Source: Stutzerimonas stutzeri (GTDB lineage Bacteria; Pseudomonadota; Gammaproteobacteria; Pseudomonadales; Pseudomonadaceae). From it: a stretch of DNA of 64,000 bases. Below are positions 44,773 through 53,456 of the stretch, piece by piece. Position numbers and translations under genes: made by a program. Location: contig NZ_JAMOHZ010000008.1 of assembly GCF_024448715.1 (NCBI RefSeq), forward strand, positions 186,001 to 250,000. The letters are read 5' to 3'. The notes beneath the pieces are model-generated. The model did not search any database and was not told where the DNA came from. It saw only the letters and a list, made by a program, of their open reading frames with translations. Every line of letters starts with the position of its first letter. Positions within the stretch are counted from its first letter, which is position 1.

Positions 44773-46068
44773 ATGCTGGAGAAGCTGTTTCAACTCAAGG
44801 CGCATAACACCAACGTGCGCACCGAGATGCTGGCCGGTCTCACCACCTTTCTGACCATGGCTTACATTCTGTTCGTCAATCCGAGCATCCTCGCTGAAAC
44901 GGGCATGGACCATGGTGCGGTGTTCGTCGCTACCTGTCTGGCGGCCGCCATCGGTTCGGCCATCATGGGCCTGCTGGCCAACTATCCGATCGCGCTGGCG
45001 CCGGGCATGGGTCTGAATGCGTTCTTTACCTACACCGTGGTGCTGACCATGGGTTACACCTGGCAGACTGCGCTGGGCGCGGTATTTCTCTCCGGCGCGA
45101 TTTTCTTCCTGCTGTCGATTTTCAAGATTCGCGAGTGGATCATTCACAGCATTCCGCTGGCACTGCGCTCAGGCATCGCCGCCGGTATCGGCTTATTTCT
45201 GGCAATCATTGCGCTGAAGAATGCGGGCATCGTTGTCGATAATCCTGCGACGCTCGTAGGCCTCGGCGACCTAACTGCGGGCGGACCGCTGCTGGCCTGC
45301 CTGGGCTTTTTCCTGATCGCCGCGCTGGCCTACCGTCAGGTCACCGGCGCGGTGATGATTGGCATTCTGGTCGTTACCGGCCTGTCGATATTGCTCGGTC
45401 TGTCCGAGCTGAGCGGCGTGGTCTCGATGCCGCCGTCGCTTATGCCGACGCTGCTTCAACTCGACATTGCCGGCGCGCTGGACATCGGCCTGCTCAGCGT
45501 CATCTTCGCCTTCCTTTTCGTCGATCTGTTCGACACTTCCGGTACCTTGATCGGCGTGGCGCAGAAGGCCAATCTACTGGACAAAGACGGTAAGATGCCG
45601 CGCCTGGGCCGCGCGCTACTGGCCGACAGCACCGCGACCATGGCTGGCGCTGCGCTGGGTACCTCAACCACCACCAGCTATATTGAATCCGCAGCTGGCA
45701 TCAGTGCCGGCGGGCGCACCGGCCTGACCGCCTGCGTGGTCGCCCTGCTGTTCCTGCTCAGCCTGTTCTTCGCGCCGCTGGCCGGCGCAGTACCGGCCTA
45801 TGCGACCGCGCCGGCGCTGTTGTTCGTCGCGGTGCTGATGATGAGCAGCCTGGCCAATATCGACTGGGATGACCTCACCGTCGCCGCGCCGGTGGTCATC
45901 GCCGCGCTGGCTATGCCGCTGACCTTCTCCATCGCCAACGGTATCGCTTTCGGCTTCATCGCCTGGACCGCGATCAAGCTGCTCGCAGGCCGCTGGCGTG
46001 ACCTGAGTCCGGCGATGTGGATTCTGTCGATCCTGTTCGTGATCAAGCTGGGCTTCTTTAACGGCTGA
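44773..46068 (+). CDS. NCS2-family purine permease (adenine/guanine/hypoxanthine)
   Basis: A 431-residue, 12-14 helix transporter of the AzgA-like (AdeQ/GhxP) branch. Family marks: RTEMLAGLTTFLTMAYILFV at the N-terminus, ALAPGMGLNAFFTY, FLFVDLFDTSGTLIG and GTSTTTSYIESAAGI. It takes up purine bases with protons. The ATG at 44773 follows AAGAGGATTGACC; the frame's earlier TTG is not needed. Specific substrate cannot be read from sequence. Confidence 0.9.
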   Translation: MLEKLFQLKAHNTNVRTEMLAGLTTFLTMAYILFVNPSILAETGMDHGAVFVATCLAAAIGSAIMGLLANYPIALAPGMGLNAFFTYTVVLTMGYTWQTALGAVFLSGAIFFLLSIFKIREWIIHSIPLALRSGIAAGIGLFLAIIALKNAGIVVDNPATLVGLGDLTAGGPLLACLGFFLIAALAYRQVTGAVMIGILVVTGLSILLGLSELSGVVSMPPSLMPTLLQLDIAGALDIGLLSVIFAFLFVDLFDTSGTLIGVAQKANLLDKDGKMPRLGRALLADSTATMAGAALGTSTTTSYIESAAGISAGGRTGLTACVVALLFLLSLFFAPLAGAVPAYATAPALLFVAVLMMSSLANIDWDDLTVAAPVVIAALAMPLTFSIANGIAFGFIAWTAIKLLAGRWRDLSPAMWILSILFVIKLGFFNG

Positions 46069-46082
46069 GGTCTTTTCTTAGC

Positions 46083-46186
46083 GGTGGGCTGAAGCCCACC
46101 CTACAGCGGTTCGGTGGGTTGAAGCGGAACGCCGCCCAGCCCAGGGTACTGAGTGCGGAAAATCGTAGGGTGGGCTTCAGCCCACC
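46083..46186. repeat. REP-like palindrome cluster after the purine permease
   Basis: Palindromes at 46083-46104 and 46165-46186 in inverted arrangement, with a diverged unit carrying the AGCGGAACGCC insert at 46112-46142. Confidence 0.9.
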
Positions 46187-46362
46187 AGACCGGGCGAAAA
46201 CACGAAGGCGCGGCCCCTGACAACTAGTGTTGGCGACCGTACAATCCGCGCCCACCATTTGCGTAGGGTAGACGACCCCTTCTTCATTCACTTTCCATGG
46301 GTAACGGTGGATGGATGAAGCGTCAGCCACCCTCCGATTTACCTATCACTCCAAGAGTTTCC

Positions 46363-47451
46363 ATGAGCCGTCCGCAATTCGTCCCCGCCACCTACGACGC
46401 CCAACTCGCCGAGAAAGCCGCCCGGCTGGTCGAACTGCTGGCGCCCTTCGACGCGCCGGCTCCAGAGGTGTTCGACTCGCCGCGTGAGCACTACCGGCTG
46501 CGCACCGAATTTCGCCTGTGGCGCGAGGACGGCCAGCGCCATTACGCGATGTTCGAGCAGGGCGACAAGCACACGCCGATCCTGATCGACGAGTTCCCCA
46601 TCGCCAGCCGCCGCATCAATGAGCTAATGCCGCAACTGAAAGCCGCCTGGCAGGCCAGCGAAACACTGAGCTTTAAGCTGTTCCAGGTCGAGTTCCTGAC
46701 CACCTTGTCCGGCGATGCGCTGATCACCCTCGCCTACCATCGCCCGCTGAACGACGCGTGGCAGGCCGAAGCCGAGCAGCTCGCTGCCAACCTGGGAGTT
46801 AGCATCGTCGGACGCTCGAAGGGCAAACGCATCGTCATTGGTCGCGATTATGTCGAAGAAGAGCTGGTCGTAGCCGGTCGCAGCTTCCGCTATCGCCAGC
46901 CGGAAGGCGCCTTTACCCAGCCCAACGGCGAGGTTTGCCAGAAGATGCTCAACTGGGCACACGAGGTGCTCGGCGAGCGCGACGACGACCTGTTGGAACT
47001 CTACTGCGGCAACGGCAACTTCACCCTGCCGCTGGCGACCCGCGTATCCAAGGTGCTGGCAACCGAGATCAGCAAATCCTCGGTGAACGCAGCGCTGGCC
47101 AACCTCGACGACAACGGCATCGACAACGTGAGCCTGGTGCGGCTGTCTGCAGAAGAACTGACCCAGGCGTTGAACGAGGTGCGCCCGTTCCGCCGTCTGG
47201 CCGGCATCGACCTGAAAAGCTATGCCTTCGGCAGCGTTTTCGTTGACCCGCCGCGCGCCGGCATGGACCCGGACACTTGCGAGCTGACCCGCCGCTTCGA
47301 GCGCATCCTTTACATTTCCTGCAATCCGGAAACTCTGGCGGCGAATATCGCCCAGCTGCACGACACTCATCGCATCGAGCGCTGTGCAATGTTCGACCAG
47401 TTTCCCTATACCCACCACATGGAGTCGGGCGTATTGCTGACTCGCAGATAA
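46363..47451 (+). CDS. trmA: tRNA (uracil-54-C5)-methyltransferase TrmA
   Basis: A 362-residue SAM enzyme that makes ribothymidine-54 in the T loop of tRNA. Motifs: [15 protein letters not shown] (SAM), VDPPRAGMD, and [10 protein letters not shown] with the nucleophilic cysteine; the N-terminal block [15 protein letters not shown] is typical. The start at 46363 gives the standard length of 361-366; the longer frame from 46297 is rejected. TrmA lacks the N-terminal iron-sulphur TRAM domain of RlmD, as here. Confidence 0.95.
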   Translation: MSRPQFVPATYDAQLAEKAARLVELLAPFDAPAPEVFDSPREHYRLRTEFRLWREDGQRHYAMFEQGDKHTPILIDEFPIASRRINELMPQLKAAWQASETLSFKLFQVEFLTTLSGDALITLAYHRPLNDAWQAEAEQLAANLGVSIVGRSKGKRIVIGRDYVEEELVVAGRSFRYRQPEGAFTQPNGEVCQKMLNWAHEVLGERDDDLLELYCGNGNFTLPLATRVSKVLATEISKSSVNAALANLDDNGIDNVSLVRLSAEELTQALNEVRPFRRLAGIDLKSYAFGSVFVDPPRAGMDPDTCELTRRFERILYISCNPETLAANIAQLHDTHRIERCAMFDQFPYTHHMESGVLLTRR

Positions 47452-47567
47452 AAAGTGATTCAGATTGCAGCTCGTCGCATGTTTCGAGCGGTTGCAGGAG
47501 CTGCTCAGGGACATGCGTTGTCCCACCAATAGGTAGTTGTGGTTAAGCCTAATTGCGGGTGTTGCCT

Positions 47568-49421
47568 ATGCAAATTGATGTACCGCCCTCGCCAGATAGC
47601 CGCGAGGAGCTGATCGCTGATCGGCAAGCCCTGGAAATTCTCAACCGCATCGGCGGTCGTCTGGCCGCCGAGCTCAACCTCGAAACAATGGTGCAAATGG
47701 TGACTGACGCCGGGGTCGAGCTGACCGGCGCCCAGTTCGGCGCTTTCTTCTACAACATACAGAACGAAGAAGGCGTCACCCATACCCTCTATGCGCTAGC
47801 CGGTGTACCTCGCGAAGCGTTCTCACGTTTTCCCCAGCCACGTGCGACGGCAGTCTTTGCGCCGAGCTTCGCCGGCACGGAAATCATCCGGTCCGATGAC
47901 ATCACCCAGGACCCGCGCTACGGCAAGAGCGGGCCGCACTTTGGCATGCCACACGGCCATCTGCCGGTCACCAGCTACCTTGCGATCCCGGTGGTGTCGC
48001 GCACGGGTGAGGTGCTCGGGGCATTGTTGTTCGGGCACGAAAAGTCTGCTGTTTTCACCGCCCGCCATGAATGGCTGATGGCCGGTGTGGCCGGGCATGC
48101 AGCGGTGGCCTTCGATAACGCACGACTGCTCGAATCGGCGCAGCGCGAAATCACCGAACGTCGGCGGGCCGAAGAGGCCCTGCGCCAGTTCAACGAAACC
48201 CTGGAAGCGCGTGTTAAAGCACGCACCGCAGAGCTCGAACACATTCACGAAGTATTGCGCCAGGCACAGAAGATGGAGGCTATCGGCCAGCTGACAGGCG
48301 GCATCGCCCATGACTTCAATAACCTGCTGCAAGGCATCGTGGGTTCGCTGGAAATGGCCAGGCGACGACTTGACCAGGGCCGCGCGGCCGAGCTGCCGCG
48401 CCATGTCGATGCCGCTATCGACTCGGCTCAACGCGCGGCCGGCCTGACGCATCGGCTTTTAGCCTATTCGCGTCGACAACCGCTCGCCCCGAAAACCATC
48501 GACCTCAATCGACTGGTGGCTTCGCTGGACGACCTGCTGCAGCGCACACTCGGCGAGACCATCCGTATCCGTAAGTTGCTTGCTGATGACCTCTGGCTGA
48601 CCCAATGCGATCTGCACCAGATCGAAAGCTCGATCCTCAATCTGGCGATCAATGCCCGCGACGCCATGCCCGACGGCGGAACCTTGACCATCGAGACCCG
48701 CAACGTGCATCTCGCCGCCCAGGAAGCGGCCGACGAGCTACAGGTCGCTGGCGGTGACTACGTCTGCCTGACCGTCACCGATACCGGCTGCGGAATGCCG
48801 CCGGAGGTGATCGCGCGCGCGTTCGACCCCTTCTTCACGACCAAACCCATCGGCCAGGGCACCGGCCTCGGGCTGTCCATGGTTTACGGTTTCGCCCGCC
48901 AATCCGAAGGGCACACACAAATCAAGAGTGCGCCCGACGTTGGCACCTCGGTGTCGGTATTCCTCCCGCGCCAGCATGCGGTGCAACTGCCTGAGGGCGT
49001 CGTCGAGCTGACGCAGCAAACGCCCCAACCGCTACGTGGCGGCAGCGTATTGCTGGTGGAGGACGAGCCGACTGTACGTTCAGTCGTGGCGAACGTGCTG
49101 CAGGACATGGGCTACAACGTTCTGCAGGCCCACGATGGCCCGACCGGGCTGGCGGTTCTGGAAACCGACGTGCAGCTGGATCTACTGGTCACCGACGTCG
49201 GCCTGCCTGGCCTGAATGGCAGGCAGTTGGCGGATCTCGCCCGGACCCGTCAGCCCGAGCTGAAGGTGTTGTTCATGACCGGCTACGCCGAGCATGCGCT
49301 GATGAAGGGCAACTTCATCGGTGAAGGCCTGGAGCTGATCACCAAGCCATTCTCCATCGAAGCCTTTGCCCGGCAAGTCGCCGCGCTGGTCAGTGGCGGC
49401 CGTATCCGCGCCGCCAAGTGA
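47568..49421 (+). CDS. GAF-domain hybrid histidine kinase with receiver domain
   Basis: A 617-residue soluble hybrid kinase. Order: a GAF sensor domain (about residues 30-190), a coiled coil, HisKA with the phosphorylated histidine in GGIAHDFNNLL, HATPase (NLAINARDAMPDGG, DTGCGMP, GTGLGLSMVYGF), and a C-terminal receiver (LLVEDEPTVRSVV, phospho-acceptor aspartate in LLVTDVGLPG, lysine in ITKPF). No transmembrane segment, so it senses a cytoplasmic ligand. The ATG at 47568 is chosen over an upstream TTG or GTG. No output regulator lies next to it. Ligand unknown. Confidence 0.88.
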   Translation: MQIDVPPSPDSREELIADRQALEILNRIGGRLAAELNLETMVQMVTDAGVELTGAQFGAFFYNIQNEEGVTHTLYALAGVPREAFSRFPQPRATAVFAPSFAGTEIIRSDDITQDPRYGKSGPHFGMPHGHLPVTSYLAIPVVSRTGEVLGALLFGHEKSAVFTARHEWLMAGVAGHAAVAFDNARLLESAQREITERRRAEEALRQFNETLEARVKARTAELEHIHEVLRQAQKMEAIGQLTGGIAHDFNNLLQGIVGSLEMARRRLDQGRAAELPRHVDAAIDSAQRAAGLTHRLLAYSRRQPLAPKTIDLNRLVASLDDLLQRTLGETIRIRKLLADDLWLTQCDLHQIESSILNLAINARDAMPDGGTLTIETRNVHLAAQEAADELQVAGGDYVCLTVTDTGCGMPPEVIARAFDPFFTTKPIGQGTGLGLSMVYGFARQSEGHTQIKSAPDVGTSVSVFLPRQHAVQLPEGVVELTQQTPQPLRGGSVLLVEDEPTVRSVVANVLQDMGYNVLQAHDGPTGLAVLETDVQLDLLVTDVGLPGLNGRQLADLARTRQPELKVLFMTGYAEHALMKGNFIGEGLELITKPFSIEAFARQVAALVSGGRIRAAK

Positions 49422-49534
49422 CACAGCATCGAGCACATCGGACGTATCAGCGTGCATCCGCTACCGCACCGTCGGTCAAGCCCTTGCGCGGCCGGCTGCT
49501 TGTTCATGCAAAAGGTCCTTGTCGGCCGGGCGGG

Positions 49535-49933
49535 CTACAGCAGGATTACCGCCCAGATCAGGCCAATCAGGCACAGCGTTAGCAGTTGCGCCGCGCTGCC
49601 CATGTCCTTGGCCTGTTTGGATAGCGGGTGCAGTTCCAGGGAGATGCGATCGACAGTGGCCTCGATGGCCGAATTGACCAGTTCGATGATCGGCGCCAGC
49701 AACGCAACGGCAATCAGGATTGCCCGCTCGGCCCGGCTGACATCGACGACGAAAGCCAACGGGATCAGCAGCACTGCGAGCAGCACCAGTTGGCGGAAAG
49801 CCGCTTCGCCTACGTAGGCTGCCTTCAGGCCGGCCAGCGAATAGCCGCCAGCAAGCATGATTCGCCGCATGCCCCGACGGCCTTTCAGGGCCACGGCATC
49901 GGTGACCACCGGCACCAAACCTTCAGTGCTCAT
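49535..49933 (-). CDS. dgkA: Diacylglycerol kinase DgkA
   Basis: A 132-residue integral membrane enzyme that phosphorylates diacylglycerol released during envelope glycolipid synthesis. Three hydrophobic helices; conserved AYVGEAAFRQ and IIELVNSAIEATVDR carry the catalytic glutamates and asparagine. The start at 49933 follows GGAGGGCCCG and overlaps the end of inaA; an open frame extending upstream is antisense-like and rejected. Third gene of a ColR-box-preceded operon; diacylglycerol is a by-product of phosphoethanolamine transfer to lipid A, which fits the operon's theme. Confidence 0.92.
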   Translation of the reverse strand: MSTEGLVPVVTDAVALKGRRGMRRIMLAGGYSLAGLKAAYVGEAAFRQLVLLAVLLIPLAFVVDVSRAERAILIAVALLAPIIELVNSAIEATVDRISLELHPLSKQAKDMGSAAQLLTLCLIGLIWAVILL

Positions 49934-50642
49934 CGGGCCCTCCACCATTGGCGAAGGCAGCGTCATAGGCTTCTCTGAATAGGTGCAGATCCGTAAGCGG
50001 TATCTCGTCGCGGTGGCGGTAAAGCTGGCGCAGGTCGTGCCGGGAGGCCGCGCTGCGGCGCAAGCGACGACGGCTCTTTTCCAGATCCAGCAATGCGATC
50101 TCGACGCTTGTGCCGCCATCGCTCGGCCGAATGAAGATGTGTTTGGGGTAGCAGCAACCGTGCTGCCAGCGGCCACGGTGCACACGACTAAGCGTAACGC
50201 CGAGCTGCTGCAACATCTGCCGGTGCACGACATCGCCGTATCGCCGCTGCGCGCCGTCGCGGTACCAGGCATCGAGACTGACGAAGCCCTGCAATGCTTC
50301 GGTAACCAGTAGCGCCTGCCAGCGGCCGCCCTCTCGGCTAGCGCCGCAGTAGACCCGTTCCGGCACGCGCACCCCGAGTCGCTCGAATGCGCTCAGCGCA
50401 ACCTGCTCGCGCAACACGGTCGGCCGGCCGAAAGGATGACGCAGCGAGCGGTACAGATGCCCAACCTGACGTTTGCAGTAGAGCGCTGGCCTCGAACGGT
50501 CGCGAGGCTGGAGGAGCTGCACGCCACTTTCGCCGTCGCGACGCACATTGGGTGGCTCGACCCATTCACCCTGAGCATTCCACCAGCGCTGAAACACGCT
50601 ACTGACTGGGCTGGGGCTCGATAGAACAATCTGTCCGACCAT
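49923..50642 (-). CDS. inaA: InaA/WapQ-family lipopolysaccharide kinase-like protein
   Basis: A 239-residue protein of the Kdo/WaaP kinase superfamily. It shows the kinase-fold pattern: VLREQVALSAFERLGVRVPE, then LLVTEAL, then LSRVHRGRWQHGCCYPKHIFI (catalytic loop) and ALLDLEKSRRR (metal-binding aspartate). It probably phosphorylates a core sugar of lipopolysaccharide. Lies between the methyltransferase and dgkA with 2-base spacing and an 11-base overlap. In Pseudomonas, inaA/wapQ genes next to colRS belong to the ColR regulon. Confidence 0.88.
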   Translation of the reverse strand: MVGQIVLSSPSPVSSVFQRWWNAQGEWVEPPNVRRDGESGVQLLQPRDRSRPALYCKRQVGHLYRSLRHPFGRPTVLREQVALSAFERLGVRVPERVYCGASREGGRWQALLVTEALQGFVSLDAWYRDGAQRRYGDVVHRQMLQQLGVTLSRVHRGRWQHGCCYPKHIFIRPSDGGTSVEIALLDLEKSRRRLRRSAASRHDLRQLYRHRDEIPLTDLHLFREAYDAAFANGGGPDEH

Positions 50643-50644
50643 GC

Positions 50645-51322
50645 TCAGCCCCTTTTGCGTAACACGTAGACCCGCCACATGGCGTAACCGGGCAGGAAGT
50701 CGTTGTGTCCGACAATGTCGAAGCCGGCCTGGCGGAACTCGGCCTCGACCACCGAACGTTGCACCACGAAGCGATTCTGGTTGGCCTTGGCCGGGCGACG
50801 GCGCTCCAGGCGCTTGCGTTTCCAGGCTTTGTAGTTGCCATCTACCCATAGCGACAGAATCACCGTGTCGCGGCTGACCCGATGAAATTCACGCAGCATC
50901 GCCAGTCGATGAGCCGGATCGGCAATGTGGTGCAGCAGGCGCATACAGAAGATGCTGTCGACAGCGTTATTGCCCATGTCGATGGCGAACGCCGAGGTTT
51001 GGAAGGTTTCCACCCGCTTGACCACTTCCAGCGGCTGCGCGGCCTGGGCGATCGCCAGCATGTCGGCGGAATTGTCCGCGGCAAGGATCATCCGGCTTGG
51101 GTGCTCGGCCAGCAGCGGCCAGAAACGCCCGGCGCCGCAGGGCAGGTCGAGTACCAGATCGGGGTCGCCGGCAAGTTTCAGCGCGCGCCGCGCTAGTTGC
51201 TCGTCACGCCAGTGCGACAGGCGTCGAGCCAGGCCGTCCTGGTGTTTTTGCAGGTACTGATGGGCGTGCTCGCGGTCGTATTTGCGCGAGAAGTCCAGTT
51301 CGATGGGGCTCGGTCTCGTCAT
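50645..51322 (-). CDS. SAM-dependent methyltransferase of the ColR operon
   Basis: A 225-residue class I methyltransferase: DLVLDLPCGAGRFWPLL (SAM loop), MILAADNSADML, and DSIFCMRLLHHI. It corresponds in position to the methyltransferase gene (orf222/warA-type) found directly after colRS in other pseudomonads, implicated in lipopolysaccharide modification. First gene of the operon; a perfect-fit ColR box (51392-51407) precedes it by about 70 bases and overlaps the end of colS. Confidence 0.88.
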   Translation of the reverse strand: MTRPSPIELDFSRKYDREHAHQYLQKHQDGLARRLSHWRDEQLARRALKLAGDPDLVLDLPCGAGRFWPLLAEHPSRMILAADNSADMLAIAQAAQPLEVVKRVETFQTSAFAIDMGNNAVDSIFCMRLLHHIADPAHRLAMLREFHRVSRDTVILSLWVDGNYKAWKRKRLERRRPAKANQNRFVVQRSVVEAEFRQAGFDIVGHNDFLPGYAMWRVYVLRKRG

Positions 51323-51391
51323 GGCGGGCGTTCCGGTTAGAAGCAGAACGCCAAATTAGCGAGGCCGGGATCAAGGCTCTGTCAAAAGGAT

Positions 51392-51407
51392 GTGAAAAAA
51401 ATGTCAA
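51392..51407 (-). promoter_or_regulatory. ColR-binding site upstream of the methyltransferase operon
   Basis: On the minus strand: TTGACATTTTTTTCAC. It fits at all positions the ColR consensus as I recall it from P. putida (YYNASNNYTTTTTCAC). A TTGACA follows at 51385-51380. The site overlaps the last codon of colS and lies 69 bases before the ATG at 51322. Confidence 0.75.
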
Positions 51408-52675
51408 GCGTCGCCGTCCAGCCGTACCCGGAAGCAGCTGCCTTGGGGTTGACGCTGCTGTACGCCGACTTGCCAGCCCTGATGCGCGCAGATCCGCTTG
51501 ACCAGTGACAGGCCCAGCCCGAGCCCCTCACCGCGCGCCTCGGCGCCGCGCACGAATGGTTGGAACATGAGTTGTTGCTGATCCAGTGGAATGCCGACGC
51601 CGGTGTCTTCGACGCGAAACCCGGTGCGCTCGAGAATCAGGCATACCGTGCCGGTTTCGGTGTAGTGCAGGGCATTGCGCAACAGGTTGGACATCACCGT
51701 GCTCAACAGCGTGTGGTTGTATTCGCCCGCACTGTGGCTTTCGGCGATCACCTCGAAACTCAGCCCCTTGTCGCGCATCAGCGGCCCCCAGCGTTCGGCC
51801 TGTTCCTCGGTGACGCTGGTCAAGCTGGCGCTGCCGCCCAGCGCTGTCTGCTCCGGCCGCGCGCGCGCCAGCATCAGAAAGGTCTGCACCAATTCGTGCA
51901 TCTCCTTTGCTGCGCGTTCAATGCGCTGCGCCTGGGTACCGGCCTTGCCCGGCAACTCGGCCTGATCGAGCAACTCACAAGCGCCGAGAATGACCATCAG
52001 CGGCGTGCGCAGCTCGTGGCTGACATCGGCAGTGAACAGCCGCTCGCGCTCCAGAGTCTGACGCAGCTGGCCGAGGGTACTGTCGAAGGCCGCAGCCAGA
52101 TGGCCCACTTCGTCGTCGGGATATTGCAGCGCCAGCGGTGGCGCCAGCGGATGCAATTGATCGCGATGGCGCACCTGCTGAGCCAGGCGCGTCACGGGTG
52201 CCATTACCGTGCGCGCCATTAGTAGGCCAAGTAACCACGCGCCGGCAACGCTGAGCAGAAACCCCCCGAGCACCACATTGAACAGCACATTTTCACGGGC
52301 CTCGAATTCATGTTGCTCCTGGACCAGGAGATAGCGCTCGCCCGCGCTTTCACGGACATAGACGTAATACGCCTCATCGCCCCTGACCAACTCGGTGAAA
52401 CCCTCAGCCAACCCTGCCAACTCATCAGGCACAGCGTACTGGGGCATGTTCGAGGCATAGAACGAGGTACTTGAATCCAGACGCGGCGCAACGCCCTGGC
52501 GCAGATCCTCGTTAAGCACGATATCCAGCTCGCGGCCCAACTCCTCGGTTACCAGATGCTCCTCGATGGAATGCACCACCGCGACGATACCGAGCGAGAA
52601 GATGCCGCTGACCGCCAGGGTCGTCAACGTAAAGGCAATGACGATGCGACGCGCGAATGGCTGTTTAGCCAGCAT
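51404..52675 (-). CDS. colS: Sensor histidine kinase ColS
   Basis: A 423-residue membrane kinase. Two transmembrane helices (IVIAFTLTTLAVSGIFSLGI and VLFNVVLGGFLLSVAGAWLL) flank a ~100-residue acidic periplasmic loop that includes an E-x-x-E (EARE), the kind of motif through which ColS senses metal ions. A HAMP-like linker is followed by H-box DVSHELRTPLMVILGA, N-box NLLRNALHYTE, VEDTGVGIP and GLGLGLSLVK. The start at 52675 (MLAKQPFARR) overlaps the end of colR by 11 bases. Identity rests on the neighbouring ColR and the following operon. Confidence 0.9.
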   Translation of the reverse strand: MLAKQPFARRIVIAFTLTTLAVSGIFSLGIVAVVHSIEEHLVTEELGRELDIVLNEDLRQGVAPRLDSSTSFYASNMPQYAVPDELAGLAEGFTELVRGDEAYYVYVRESAGERYLLVQEQHEFEARENVLFNVVLGGFLLSVAGAWLLGLLMARTVMAPVTRLAQQVRHRDQLHPLAPPLALQYPDDEVGHLAAAFDSTLGQLRQTLERERLFTADVSHELRTPLMVILGACELLDQAELPGKAGTQAQRIERAAKEMHELVQTFLMLARARPEQTALGGSASLTSVTEEQAERWGPLMRDKGLSFEVIAESHSAGEYNHTLLSTVMSNLLRNALHYTETGTVCLILERTGFRVEDTGVGIPLDQQQLMFQPFVRGAEARGEGLGLGLSLVKRICAHQGWQVGVQQRQPQGSCFRVRLDGDA

Positions 52676-53348
52676 GGGGCATCTCCGCCAGGCGGAAGCC
52701 GACTCCATGCACGGTGTGCAGCAGCGGCGCGGCGAAGGGTTTGTCGAGTACTTGGCGCAACTGGTGAATATGGCTGCGCAGGCTGTCACTGTCGGGGATA
52801 TCGTCGCCCCATAGCGCTTCTTCCAGCTGCTCGCGGCGCACCACCGCCGGGCTCTTCTTCATCAGGATCGTCAGCAGCTTGTGGCCGATGGGGTTCAGCC
52901 GCAACGGCTGGCCGCCACGAGTGGCCTGCAACGTATCGAGGTTGTAATGCAGATCGCCGACCTGTAGCTCATTTTTACGCGAGCCCTGGCTGCGCCGCAG
53001 CACAGCTTCGATGCGCGCGACCAGCTCCGACAGCGCGAACGGCTTGATCAAATAATCGTCGGCGCCGACGCCGAGCCCCTGCAGGCGATCATCGAGCGCA
53101 TCGCGCGCCGTCAGCATGATGATCGGTGTATCGCGCCGGGCGTCTTCGCGAAGGCGTTTGCACACCTGCAAGCCGTCGATACCCGGCAGCATGATGTCCA
53201 GCACGATCAAATCGTAGTGGCTGGTCGCCGCCAGGTGCAGCCCGCTCAGCCCATCCTGCGCGCAGTCGACCACGTAGCCCTTGAGTTCGAGGAAATCCAG
53301 CACGTTGGCAAGAATGTCTCGGTTGTCTTCGATGACCAGAATGCGCAT
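52665..53348 (-). CDS. colR: Response regulator ColR
   Basis: A 227-residue OmpR-type regulator. Receiver: MRILVIEDNRDILANVLDFL, phospho-acceptor aspartate in LIVLDIMLPGIDG, lysine in LIKPFALSEL. DNA-binding winged helix: RLNPIGHKLLTILMKKSP, LEEALWGDD, LLHTVHGVGFRL. The sequence closely matches ColR of other Pseudomonas species, which controls lipid A and outer-membrane modification, zinc/iron tolerance and root colonisation. A ColR box is 23 bases upstream of its start, in the orientation of the divergent gene. Confidence 0.93.
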   Translation of the reverse strand: MRILVIEDNRDILANVLDFLELKGYVVDCAQDGLSGLHLAATSHYDLIVLDIMLPGIDGLQVCKRLREDARRDTPIIMLTARDALDDRLQGLGVGADDYLIKPFALSELVARIEAVLRRSQGSRKNELQVGDLHYNLDTLQATRGGQPLRLNPIGHKLLTILMKKSPAVVRREQLEEALWGDDIPDSDSLRSHIHQLRQVLDKPFAAPLLHTVHGVGFRLAEMPHAG

Positions 53349-53370
53349 GGCGGCTCGCTCGCAGGAATAC

Positions 53371-53386
53371 ATGACGTTTTTTTCAC
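53371..53386 (+). promoter_or_regulatory. ColR-binding site upstream of the LTA-synthase-like gene
   Basis: ATGACGTTTTTTTCAC fits the ColR consensus at every position but the first. TTGACG follows at 53393-53398. It ends 70 bases before the ATG at 53457, almost exactly the spacing of the other ColR box to its gene, and shares CACAN-rich flanking sequence with it. Confidence 0.75.
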
Positions 53387-53456
53387 AGCTTCTTGACGAA
53401 GGGCTCACGGGTACGTCGACAGACTTCGGCACGTTTTCCCATTTCGGAATCATACG

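Noticed and set aside
49934..50272. N-terminal extension of DgkA
   Set aside because: The extra 113 residues are an antisense-type frame inside inaA; the ATG at 49933 has a good ribosome binding site and gives normal DgkA length.
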